Assembly (NCBI GenBank): GCA_030549775.1
Contig: CM060174.1
Location: 51,958,707-52,022,706 of the forward strand
From: Tamarix chinensis
Taxonomy: Eukaryota; Streptophyta; Magnoliopsida; Caryophyllales; Tamaricaceae
Length of the DNA stretch: 64,000 nt
Reading direction: 5' to 3'
The translations under genes were made by a program, and so were the position numbers. Each line of letters opens with the position of its first letter. Position 1 is the stretch's first letter. Positions 11,791-21,935 of the stretch are shown piece after piece. Under the pieces are notes generated by a model. The model worked only from the letters and a program-made list of their open reading frames with translations, was not told where the DNA came from and made no database searches.

Positions 11791-12329
11791 GCCTTATTAT
11801 AGGAGTTTTTAGAGTTTTTCTTCCCCGAAAACCCTCGGCCCGAGTTGCCGCCACCCCAACTTCAAACGCCATTTCCACCTCCGTCAGCCAACGTCAGCGC
11901 CACCGAAACATTCCATTCTCTTCCCTAAAATTTCATATAATTAACTAAACCAATTTCACCTCTCGATTCTTCTTGTACGAGCCTCAATAATCATGCAAAG
12001 TTGGATGCTCGTTTTGCCGGAATTTTGACCCCGAAGCCTTAAACCGCCTTCCGCCGCCGTGCGCCGCCACCTTTGGCTGCACCACCACCATCATTTTGTC
12101 CCTCTCCTCCTGGGCAACAATAAACACCTATTATACCACCTCAATTCTCCCTATCTTTTTCCCAACATCCATCTTTCTCTTTGTTCTTCTATTTTCCCGG
12201 CCACCGCCGCTGCCGCCGTGAACCACCGCCGGTGCCGCCTATCCCCACCAGCCTAAGGTTGAACCCTAGACCCTCTCAACCATTTTCCATATTATTATAA
12301 GCCTTGATTTAATTTATTTCAATTATTTG

Positions 12330-12880
12330 CATATAAATACCATTATTATTATTCTTAATATTTATATTCTTAATATGTTTTATTATTATTTGATATAAAA
12401 TTTATGCTGAATTGTACTTGCAGGGTGGAGAGTGATAATAAAATAATTTTATTGTTAGTTTAGAATTTTAAGTTATTAATTGAATTATTATAGGATTATT
12501 ATCATTCTTCTTCTTATTATTATTATTATTAATATTATAATTATTAGAGTAATTATTATTAATGTTTTATTATTTATTCTGGAAAATCTTAGGCCCTAAT
12601 TTTGTATTAACATTTGCACTTATTTATTTGAGTATTATTATTTCTACTGTTCTTATAACCATTAATAATAATATTATCATTATCTTTATTATTTCAATAT
12701 TATTATATATGTTATTAATTTTATTATTAATATTAAATAAATGGTAAGTCATTAGTTAATTTATAACTTATATGTTATTTTTATTGTTATTATTATTGTT
12801 ATTGTTATTATTAATTATATTCTCATTGATATTAGTTTTATTATCCTTGATATTATTATATTAGTATCATTATTATCATT
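12330..12880 (+). repeat. TTA/TTATTA-rich low-complexity stretch
   Basis: About 550 bp dominated by ATT and TTA triplets with imperfect runs. The inverted sister LTR has the corresponding AAT/AAC-rich stretch at 16350-17420, about twice as long, so the composition is inherited by the family and the length is variable. A splice-acceptor-like ttgcag lies at 12417-12422; whether an intron exists is not known. Confidence 0.7.
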
Positions 12881-13364
12881 AGGGTAAAATCTTTAACCCT
12901 ATATTATCAAGGTTTATAATATCTCTATTATTTTTATGTCTTTAGCAAAGTTAGAATTTTGTTAAGGTTATTATTTGGTCAAAGCCCTAAGGAGGCATAG
13001 GAGCGTGCTCCAAGATCGGTGTCGTTTCACGTAAGGGGTGCTAAGGCCTTTTATGTGCTTATGGGCATTATGTGCTTCGCATGCTATGTATCCTATGTAT
13101 TATTATGAACATTCTGTATGTGATATAACGTGGATGATATAACGTGGAGTTGAAGAATGTTTTGCATGGCATGTGTATTATTTATGTATGATGATATGTG
13201 TTGTGATACTGTAAGACATGTATGAGAGAATGTCGATGTGGTTGTGTGGGGAAAAAGGATGAAAAATAAGGATGGAGAAAGAAGTTGATCAAGAGGTATG
13301 AGTTGATCTAAGTATTTTAATGATTTATGAGAGGAAGAATAAAATGGGAAATGTAGGGTTTTGT

Positions 13365-13650
13365 GGGAGACAATATAATTTATGACGTTATATGGGAGAA
13401 TTGAATTTATGGTTTGTTAGGGAGAATCTAATTTAAGACGTTATTTGGGAGAATGTAATTTATGATATTATATGGGAGAACCTAATTTATGATTTGATTG
13501 GGAGAATATAATTTATGATTTGTTTGGGAGAATCCAATTTATGGTTTTGCTTGGGAGATTCTAATTTATGATTTTATGGGGAAGAATCTAACTTATGGTT
13601 TTGTATGAGAGAATCTAATTTGTGGTTATGAAAGGGGAGAATCTAATCAA
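13365..13650 (+). repeat. Minisatellite, 26-27 bp unit, about 11 copies
   Basis: Units begin GGGAGAATCTAATTTATG and start at about 13365, 13394, 13420, 13447, 13474, 13500, 13526, 13553, 13578, 13605 and 13635. Copies differ at a few positions. A second, looser repeat (gaatctttgggttat / gaatttagggtttt) follows to about 13830. The inverted sister LTR lacks a comparable array, so expansion is probably private to this copy or its subfamily. Confidence 0.88.
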
Positions 13651-14255
13651 TTGTATTATGTGGAAAAATATTTGGGTTTTATATGATTTGAATCTTTGTG
13701 TTGGTATGGATTGAATTTAGGGTTTGTGTGAATGAATCTTTGGGTTATATATGGTTTGAATCTAGGGTTTGGTATGAATGAATCTTTGGGTTATGTGGAT
13801 TGAATTTAGGGTTTTGTATGATGAGATTTTGGGTTTTGCATAATGGTTAATGGTTGTATGGTGGTATTAGGGTTTGCATGGAAGTTAATAATTGCATGGG
13901 ATGTGTAAAGTTTGTAAGAGAGTGAAGTTTACTTATGGAACGCTGATTTGGGATTTGAGGAAAGTAATGTAAGTGTTGTTAGGGTGATTGAACATTTGAA
14001 GGGAAAATAGTGCGTGGAGCATTATATGGGTACGTAGGAAACCGAGCTAGGGTTCGTGTGGATAATTAGGGTTTGGTGCAACTGCTTAGGGTTTTTGTGT
14101 TATCATGTGCATGTGGTAATTAAAGTGTAATTATGATGGTGGAATTTTATGATTTGTGATGTGTGATGGCTTATGCATGTCTAGGGTGAAAGCCTTTGAA
14201 TAAGATACTTAAGACACTAATCATATGAAGTGGAAGATTATTTAGCCGAGTCCAA

Positions 14256-14595
14256 ACCGATCCACCGGTCAGGAATAGTGGTTAGGACATGAGGTCCTAT
14301 ATGTGACTGGCCCACCGGTAATAATAGTGGGGTGACTCGAGCTCAATAAACACAAACCAGAATCATTAAAGCTCTTAAAAGATACTAATTACTTACAGTG
14401 GAACACCATGCGAGCAGGAACCAAACCGATCCACCGGTTAGGAATAGTGGTTAGGGTTTCTACCCTATATGTGACCGATCCACCGGTAATAATAGTGGTT
14501 AGGGCATGATGCTCTATTGTGACCGATCCACCGGTAATAATAGTGGTTAGGGCGTGATGCTCTATTGCGACCGGCCCACCGGTTATAATAGTGGG
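14256..14595 (+). repeat. Array of CCACCGG...AATAGTGG motifs (six copies)
   Basis: Core CCACCGGTAATAATAGTGG or close variants occur near 14262, 14312, 14431, 14479, 14527 and 14577. Terminal CCAC and GTGG of each core are complementary, so each could fold into a short hairpin. Related motifs lie in the same relative place in the other long LTRs: 10340-10430 (minus), 22540-22870 (minus), 26960-27310 (plus) and 35050-35570 (plus). Confidence 0.85.
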
Positions 14596-14799
14596 ATGTT
14601 CCTATGCTCGCATGGATTGAAAAAGGCATGGTGTGAATCGAATTATGATAAGAGATTAATTAAATGATTAATCTGGATTATATATGGGCCTCTGTACTTT
14701 TACCTGAATTGTTCATATACCTTTATATTGTTATGTTGGAATATGCCATGTTTTTATTCTGCATGGATTATGTGCTTATGTGTTGGCCTTAGTGCTCGG

Positions 14800-14866
14800 T
14801 TACCTTACTCAGTATGTAGCGTACTGATCACCCTTTTCATAGGTGCTGCTCATTCCCACGAGTAGT
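14800..14866 (+). promoter_or_regulatory. LTR conserved block with stem-loop, copy 2
   Basis: The block starts TTACCTTACTCAGTATGTAG. The stem-loop (14810-14826) has arm CAGTAT, loop GTAGC and arm GTACTG. It is followed by TCACCC, TTTTCATAGGTGCTGCTCAT and TCCCAC. The same ordered segments recur at 10080-10165 (minus), 22300-22375 (minus), 27478-27545 (plus) and 35714-35780 (plus). It lies about 430-500 bp before the LTR 3' end. Function unknown. Confidence 0.75.
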
Positions 14867-15297
14867 ATGCCCTTCTGGTTTGTGCAGGTGGGCGAGACAT
14901 CAGTCGGGGCTGAGTGTTGAGCATGTTTGGCTCAAGTTCGAGAGAGTTGTGGCCATATTTCAGTCTTTATGTAATTTATTTCCTGCTATTATTTCTTTGT
15001 ATTGGAGTATTTATTCTCTTTGATTTCGCACTCTAATTTCTATTTTATTATGTTTATAAACGTTTATGCGTACTCTGATTTTTAGGTATGATCTTTCGAG
15101 TTCTTTTATGAACTGTTGATTTGAATTTAATGTAAATATTTTCCTTAGCCTAAGCACTTGGTACTGAAATGGTCGGAGAGAACCGATTTGGTACTAAGTG
15201 TGGCGGTAATATTCCCAGAATTCACAAGTTTTAAGTGATTCTATTTTTATTTGCTTCCGCTTTAAAAAAAAAATTTAGTGAATTTTGGGGTATTACA

Positions 15298-15302
15298 TCA
15301 AA
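15298..15302. repeat. Target-site duplication TCAAA (right copy)
   Basis: This is the right partner of TCAAA at 10665-10669, directly after the LTR terminus TTACA. Sequence to its right (15303 onward) is the continuation of the interrupted minus-strand LTR. Confidence 0.93.
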
Positions 15303-16979
15303 CTCCACCTACTATCACCCTCTAGGGTTTTCCCTTGAAAACCTTAATTGGACCTATGTGGCCCAACTTTCTCTCACTTACACTACTATTATTTCATTTA
15401 TCGCCCCACACCTTATCTCATTTAGATTCAATCCCAAATCATATCGCTTTACCACTCGATTCCATATGTGACCGAAAAACCCCAATTGGCCACTTCAACC
15501 CTAGTACTTTTCTTCTCCCGCAAGTAACCTCTCTCTTTTTCACACAGTCTCTTTTCTCCCATGGAACCCATACTCACCCCTTATAAAATAAATCCCTACT
15601 CTTAACTCGTACTCCACTCTCCCTTATTTGTTTTTACTTCCACATTTTTTTTCCAGATTAGTGCTTCCTCTCAAAACCCTAATCGGGTCCCTTATATATC
15701 CTTACACCAACCTATGTACTATTTTTCGTCCTAAGTCTCCAACCACTCCACAACTCTCCCCTTAGCTTATTTACACCCTAAAAAAATTTTTCTCACCTAA
15801 AGATCATCCCCATACAAATTTCATCCTTCCCATGCAAATCTCGAAGTCCCCATGCAAACCCTAGTATTCGCATGCATGGTTCCCATCTCTTTTTCATATT
15901 GGTCATCTCTTCCTCTTTATTTTCCTCTCATGGATCATGAGGTATTTTGGTCAACTTCATATCCCCCTTAGTAAACTCACTTCCCATTTTCTTTCTTTTT
16001 ATCCTTTCATTCCCATATCACATTATCAATCATCATAGCATGCATGTCCTAGAGGGTTATATCATATCACATCATAATCACCATATATATGTATCATACT
16101 CATGCCATAAGGAACACATAAACATACCTCAACTCCAAGACGTGCTACACACAAGACAAGTTAATGACAATCATACAATACACGACATAGCATGATACAT
16201 AACATCCAGGGCATACAAGTCACACAACACACATGGCCTTAGCTACAACCTTAGTTAAAACGACGCTAGGCTTGAAGCACGCTCCTATGCCTCCTTAGGG
16301 TTTGGGCTTGATTCACCTATGAGAGGAAAAAACTAAGGATTAGTTTTCCTCCTACCAAAAATATTATTATTTCTTATTTTAGTCTAAGATTAAGGTTACT
16401 ATTATTAAAGGAGGCTTTACAAGTGAAAACTAGGATTTTTATCCTCAAGTTAGCCTACTAGATATTACTAGTCAAAATATGTTTATGTTACTATACATAG
16501 CTATATTTACATTATTAAACCTAATAGCTTTATTTCTTCTAATAATAGTACTAATACTAGTTATAGCAGAATAGAGATAATACTAATAATAATAGTAATA
16601 TTAATGCCCCTAGTAATAGAAACCTTAGTATTTTTAAGACTAAGGCTAGTAATGGCCTTAGGGATAAAATAATAATATAATATTAGTAATACTAACAAAG
16701 TACTAATATTACTAAAGGTAATAGTGATAATAGTCATATTTGAAATAATGATAATATAAAGGTTTGAATATTTTTACCATAATAGTAGTAGCAAAAATAA
16801 TAACAATAGTAACAGTAATAACTAATAATAATACTATAGTAATAATGTTGGTAATAAGGGCATTAGGAATAATATTAGCAATATTTGAACATTAAGTAAT
16901 AATAATATTAAGGCTTAAGTATTCTTCTTCTATAATAACAAAATGATAATATTCCAACTTCGGTTTCAATAACATTACT

Positions 16980-17017
16980 CATAACAATAACAATAACAAT
17001 AACAATAACAAAAACAA

Positions 17018-17055
<38 letters not shown>
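16980..17055. repeat. (AACAAT)n/(AAC)n microsatellite
   Basis: ACAATA-type hexamer repeats pass into about 12 uninterrupted AAC triplets, then AAT. It lies in the low-complexity stretch of the interrupted minus LTR. Confidence 0.9.
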
Positions 17056-17057
<2 letters not shown>

Positions 17058-17307
17058 AATAATAATTTGAAGAATAATACTAATAGTAATAATAATCAAA
17101 ATGGTATAGTAATATAAGGGTCCAAATATTTATATTAATAATAAAAAGTGATAATGGACAAAGCTAGTATTAACAATATTAGCAAGAAAATAATGATAAT
17201 GATAATGGTAACAACAACAACAAAAACAAGGATAATCATAATAATACTGAAATTGTAGATCTCCATTAATAGTAGCATTAGTTAGAAATATTTCCAAAGT
17301 TAGGTTA

Positions 17308-17326
17308 AGTAGTAGTAGTAGTAGTA

Positions 17327-17405
<79 letters not shown>
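17308..17405. repeat. AGT-AAT-ATT compound microsatellite forming a palindrome
   Basis: About seven AGT triplets pass into about ten AAT triplets (17327-17358), directly followed by about fifteen ATT triplets (17359-17405). AAT and ATT are reverse complements, so the two halves form a perfect palindrome of at least 30 bp per arm with no spacer. Runs of Ile or Leu codons seen here are artefacts. Confidence 0.92.
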
Positions 17406-17406
<1 letters not shown>

Positions 17407-17906
17407 GAAAATACCATTAATATTATTAAAATAACTAATACTTGTATAAAATAGGTTTAAGGGTTGGGAAGGTTAGAGAACCACCTGGGGATAGTGGTGG
17501 CACCGACCGATGGGGGGTTGGAGGTGGTGGAAGGAGGAGAAAGGAGGGAGAAGGAGAGGGAGGCAGGGAGAAAGGGAGGTGTGGGGAGGTAGAGGTGGCT
17601 CCCCTGGTTGTTTTGGAGGGTAGAGGTGGCATTAGTGGAGGTGGAATTGGCAGCGGACGACGATGCGAAGGGTGGTAGGGTTTGATTGGGAGGGAAACTT
17701 TGCACGGCTGGGGTGGATCATGTAGCGAAAATCGAGGGGCGAGGAGGGTTTAGTTAGGTAGAGGGTGGTGCAAGGGGCAGTTTTGGGGGTTGTTTAGCTG
17801 GCAACGATGGGCGGCGGCAGCAGAGTGCTCGTTGGATGAGGCGGCGGTGAGAAAGGGGCAATTTTTGGGTTTTAAAATCAAAAATTGAATTAAGGCAGCC
17901 TATGGG

Positions 17907-17917
17907 GTATTTATAGT
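17907..17917 (-). promoter_or_regulatory. TATA box of the interrupted minus LTR
   Basis: The minus strand reads CTATAAATACC, at the position equivalent to the TATA box in the plus-strand sister LTR. Transcription would run leftward into the nested LTR. Confidence 0.65.
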
Positions 17918-18362
17918 CCGGTTGGATAGTCAATGACAAGGGGAAGAAGACAAGAGGGGTGCAGATGCGAGGCATGCCGTCGGTGGTGGCAGTTGAGGTG
18001 ATTATGCCATGGTAGGGCGGCAAGGTCGAGGGAAGAGGAAAAAGGAAAGGGGCATGGTGCTCGAGAGAGGGGAAGGGGTCGGTTGGGGTAAAAAAAAATG
18101 AAAGAAAGCGACAGGAGAGGGAGGGAAGGATGGTAGTTAGTGGTGGTGGTCGGCAGAGGGTAGGGTTGTAGCTCCTCGGTCGTTGCCCGCGCCTCGGGGA
18201 AGAAGAAGGGTCGGGACCGGCGGTCCAAGGAGGAAGAAAGAAGAAAATAAAAAATAAACCGGAACGGTCGGGAAAGAAAGAAAAAAGGAAGAGGAGGTGT
18301 GGCGCAGGCCAAGGCCGCATGGGAGGGAGAGAAGATGGGCCACGTGGGGCGGGTTGGCCCAG

Positions 18363-18476
18363 GTCAGGGGGAGAAGGAAAAAAGAAAGGGAAAGAGAGGA
18401 AGAAAAGAAAAAGGGGAAAAGAGGGAGAAAAAGAAAAGAAAAGAAAAGAAAAGAAAAGAAAAAAAGGAAAAAAAGT
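18363..18476. repeat. Polypurine tract (inverted counterpart of 11101-11202)
   Basis: About 110 bp of nearly pure A and G, including about six AAAAG units. It is the minus-strand LTR copy of the pyrimidine tract in the solo LTR. The Lys/Arg/Glu-rich open frames across it are compositional artefacts. Confidence 0.85.
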
Positions 18477-19419
18477 GGGTTGGGTATTTTGGTATTTTTG
18501 GGTTATTTAAAATAATGTTTTGAAAATAGTAATTAATTCCTTTTTAGATTAATTTGGGTTATTTTTGAATAACAATTTTTTAAAATCCCATTTTAATTAG
18601 CAACACTCCCTAATTTTTTCCTAATTAAATTATTTATCATTTTCATCTTGATTGTCCCTAAATAACTACCCTATATATTAATAAAATAATTTATTTAATT
18701 AATTTTTCTAATAAATCCTTATTTAGCCATAATTCCTAAAATTAGGGTTTTGGGATATTTCATAATCTATGCTAGATACAAGGCTAAAAAGTAAACTCAT
18801 ATGTAGTAACCAAGTGGGATTGTCACTTGATACCAAACATTACAAGTTTACAAACCTACTAGGTGAAAATAAAATAAGGAGAAAGAGAAAAAGAGACAAA
18901 GAAAACTTGGACATCAAATCCAACTACTACTAGATAACTCTTCAGCCTCGCCCAACAAAATGTTATAGAACAACGATTACACCTATACTAAACATTAGAG
19001 AAACATAATATTAATATGATTTACATATAAATTATACATAACCTACTAAAAGGGATAACATGCTTACATAAGACATACATGTAAATGCTAAAAATGGTAG
19101 ATCATATTGAAGCTGATTTCATAATAAACACTTATAACATTATTAGAGATGGATGAACAAGCTATTACATGAATTTGGAACACATTATGCATTTTAAACT
19201 ATTTATTACTATTCATTAAGACCTTAAAAATCCTATAAACACTTAGAATAATATAACAACCTTATAATATGACACTGAACACAAATATCATGAACTGCAT
19301 ACATAAGCGAGGCCCACTAGTTATTCTATTCCATATTTAAGTTATCACATAATATAATGAATTACATATTATCTCAACTATACTAAAATAACATTTTTTT
19401 CACATTGTTTGTGTCCCAT

Positions 19420-19710
19420 TTCCATGGAAATCAAGTAACTTATACATGGTAAACATATATCTCTTTTCATAGGGACATCAAGTAACTACACCATAAGAAC
19501 CATTTATATCACGTGTCTCATGGACATTAGGTAATTATCATTTTAATTAGTTTATGAAAGAAAAAAAATTCTCACTAATTCTACAAGGGAATTGGGGATA
19601 TCATTTCCATAAGGGGTAAGTATCTTTTTGAACATGATCTCTTGTTTTATGAAGGTATCAGGTGAATGCCTTCTTTGTTACAAAGGAATCAAGTAATTGA
19701 TCTAAAGTGC
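19420..19710. repeat. Short motif array in LTR B
   Basis: Variants of CATGGACATCAAGTAACT recur about every 50-65 bp (near 19420, 19470, 19525, 19650 and 19685). LTR C carries the same kind of array at 38390-38640, and the shared position shows that it belongs to the family. It is analogous to, but different in sequence from, the CCACCGG arrays of the Tekay-type LTRs. Confidence 0.65.
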
Positions 19711-20023
19711 ATTTGACACATGGAACCTCCTATTATTATGTTTACCTTATCATAGGTATTGAAACACTTATAGAGCCTAAAAGTCACATATAGAGTAGAG
19801 AGGGGCCTAGTTAAGATGTAATGCATTAGCAATATTAGAATGAACACTAGATGCCCAAGCTAAGGTTAAATTTATGGCATATGGCTCCTTGGCTACAAGT
19901 GTGATCATTGTTATATTGGTAATGAATCTTATATATTTTAAATATAATTTTTTTTGTTAAAATCACCCATTTAATTAGATATTTTAATATTAAGTGACTC
20001 AAAATAATCCTATACACCAAATC

Positions 20024-20049
20024 ATATATATATATATATATATATATAT
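20024..20049. repeat. (AT)n microsatellite in LTR B
   Basis: About thirteen AT units. Absent at the matching place in LTR C, so it expanded after the copies separated. Confidence 0.9.
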
Positions 20050-21935
20050 TTAAAAAGTTATCGTTAACCAAAACATTAGTCATGTACATTGGAATTTGTA
20101 GAAATATGTCAAAAAAATTATATTTAAAAATAAAAATTATTTATTATTAAGATTTACTATTCATATCAGTTTACTATTGAAGTTAATTCACTATTCACAA
20201 AGTTTAAGTTGATGGTGAAAGTCAAATGTAACCCTAAATATCTCAGAAAAAGCCTTCACATGCCAAATTGCCATAATAGCCTTGATATACCGTTATTTCA
20301 TAAAATATGTATACGATAGTAAAAAAAATCCTAAGACCATAAAATTAATTATTAAGAATATCTAATCAATAAAATTCATTTAAAGTTTCCCTAATACATT
20401 CCTAATAACCATTTCACTCATAAATCCCAAAAATAATGATAATGCATAAATCCTAGCACACAAGGATCTAAATCCTCAAATTTTCAAACCATTCATTGAA
20501 TATGCTATGAACACAATATTTTACCAATATTCTAATGAAATTTATCACATATGTAAATGTAAAAAAATGATTTTTTTCATGCTAAAACATCATTAATTCC
20601 TAACTTTAATTACACATACTCAAATCAAGACTAAAAATATATGAAATCACACCGAAAGACCCTAAAACTTCAATGGAATCATTTAAACTTCATGAAAATA
20701 ACAATTTCTTACTATTTTTTAGCAAAAGGATTAAAATACCATCACAATATACTATAAATTCATCAATTTATTACACACCCTAACCATGATCAAATCTAAA
20801 CATAATCTATAGACAAAAGACCTAAAAAAATTTAAGTACATTCTTCTATAATATGTAACAAAATCATAGAACAATGACCCACAAAACCAACCTCAAACTC
20901 GAGATTGGCCAAAAATGGTAGATATGGTATAATCACAACATCAACACATAAAATCATACAAGCATGTTAATGTCTATTAATTTTTAGTTTGATTATTTTT
21001 ACCTAGCTATAGAGATATTGATACTTTAATCACAAAATATTTCCTTGCCATTTATACACTAAAATACCTACAATATGTAAGCACCCTTTCAAAACTAACA
21101 AGAGATCAAAGGAAGATATGAAAGAATAATGGAGAAAGTAGGAAAATAAGAGAACTACTAAATAGAAGGGGAAAAATATAGTTAAGAAGGTCGTTTGTGG
21201 TAATTTATGAATGGAAATAAGGTGGAGGAATAAGGTGAGAAACAATTTTGGTTTACCTTTTATATATGTACAGATCTTGGTTACCTTAAATGTGTATAAT
21301 AATGGAAAATATCTAAGAAAAATAAAGTGTGTAGAGTGGTGGGATTGCAGAATATTCTTAAGGGTCAAAAAATATGTTCTAAATTTATTTAATATATTTT
21401 TAGAAGATAAGAACATGATTCAGATAGTTTGGGTAGATTTCGTGTAGAGGAGTTTTAGGGGCTAATTATGTCTTAAATTGATAGAGTTTATCTGAAAATT
21501 TCAAAATAATTACAACCCATTTTTATTTACTATTTATCTTAAATATAAAAAAATATAAGTATCCTCAACATTTCGTAATATTTTGTTGGCTAATAAAGCC
21601 ATTTTAAACTAGTGGCATGTAGATGATGAATAAATTCTCCATTTAAATTTTTTAAAAGGCCTAAAAACCTTAGAAAAAAGCTAAGAATTTAAATATGATC
21701 AAATTAGAATGATTTGGAATAATTTTAATAGCCAAAAATAGCTAAAAAGTTACATGGGACTCAAATTCAGAAGAAGATGTAAAAAAGCATAAATAAATTT
21801 TTTGAAAACTATAACTAGGGTCTCTAAAATTTCAAGAATGTAATAAATTATTCAAAATAATATTTATTTATTTTTAAATAATAAAAAAATCCAATTAAAT
21901 TAGGGTTTTCAAAAAATATAATATTACATCATAAC

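Larger units (their letters stand above)
10670..15297 (+). mobile_element. Solo LTR, Tekay-type, plus orientation (4628 bp)
   Basis: The sequence runs from TGAAATGCCC to GGGGTATTACA and is flanked by perfect TCAAA duplications. No gag or pol is inside, so it is a solo LTR left by recombination between two LTRs. Layout: AT-rich U3 start; polypyrimidine tract 11101-11202; CpG-rich segment 11205-11560; TATA box 11781-11790; CpG-rich transcribed leader 11820-12250; TTA-rich stretch 12330-12880; minisatellite 13365-13650; CCACCGG array 14256-14595; stem-loop block 14800-14866. If the TATA box is used, U3 is about 1.1 kb and R-U5 about 3.5 kb, which is unusually long. It keeps many CpG sites, unlike the other LTRs here, which argues for a younger insertion. 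The open frames seen inside it are low-complexity artefacts. Confidence 0.93.
9612..18762 (-). mobile_element. Tekay-type LTR, minus orientation, split by a solo LTR
   Basis: The pieces are 9612-10669 and 15303-18762, about 4.52 kb in total. The left end is TGTAACACCCCC and the right end GGGATATTTCA, the inverted form of TGAAATATCCC. Flanks TAACC (9607-9611) and TAATC (18763-18767) form a 5-bp target duplication with one mismatch, and LTR C shows the empty site. Content mirrors the plus-strand solo LTR at 10670-15297. On the minus strand it has an AT-rich start, a purine/pyrimidine tract (18363-18476), a GC-rich segment with TATA box (17907-17917), an AAT-rich stretch (16350-17420), a block shared with 12985-13010 (rc at 16265-16310), CCACCGG motifs (10340-10430) and the stem-loop block (10080-10165). 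There is no internal domain, so it is probably a solo LTR. Confidence 0.85.
9492..21928 (-). mobile_element. LTR B, minus orientation, split by a nested insertion
   Basis: B consists of 9492-9611 and 18763-21928 (about 3.29 kb once the insert is removed). The left end reads TATAACACC and the right end ATATTACA. Its two pieces align without a gap to LTR C at 36652-40731: the C sequence catacctaat at 36763-36772 is continuous where B is interrupted. Well-conserved shared blocks are 19570-19920 versus 38510-38830. No internal coding region follows either end, so B is best read as a solo LTR. It is the oldest layer of this nest. Flanks CTTTC and TCATA give no target duplication. Confidence 0.72.

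Noticed and set aside
14256..14595. A CRISPR-like array
   Set aside because: The repeats are degenerate, spacing is irregular, spacers are related to each other and the array lies inside a plant retrotransposon LTR.
16908..17417. Open frames made of Ile, Leu and Val runs resembling membrane proteins
   Set aside because: They are translations of AAC, AAT and ATT microsatellites.
17754..18320. A 188-codon minus-strand open frame, the longest in the window
   Set aside because: It covers the GC-rich promoter and leader segment of the interrupted minus LTR. It is Pro/Ser/Leu-rich, overlaps other open frames on the same DNA and shows no domain.
21030..21447. Opposing open frames of 128 and 78 codons
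   Set aside because: Both lie in LTR B, overlap each other, and have no counterpart in LTR C at 39830-40250.
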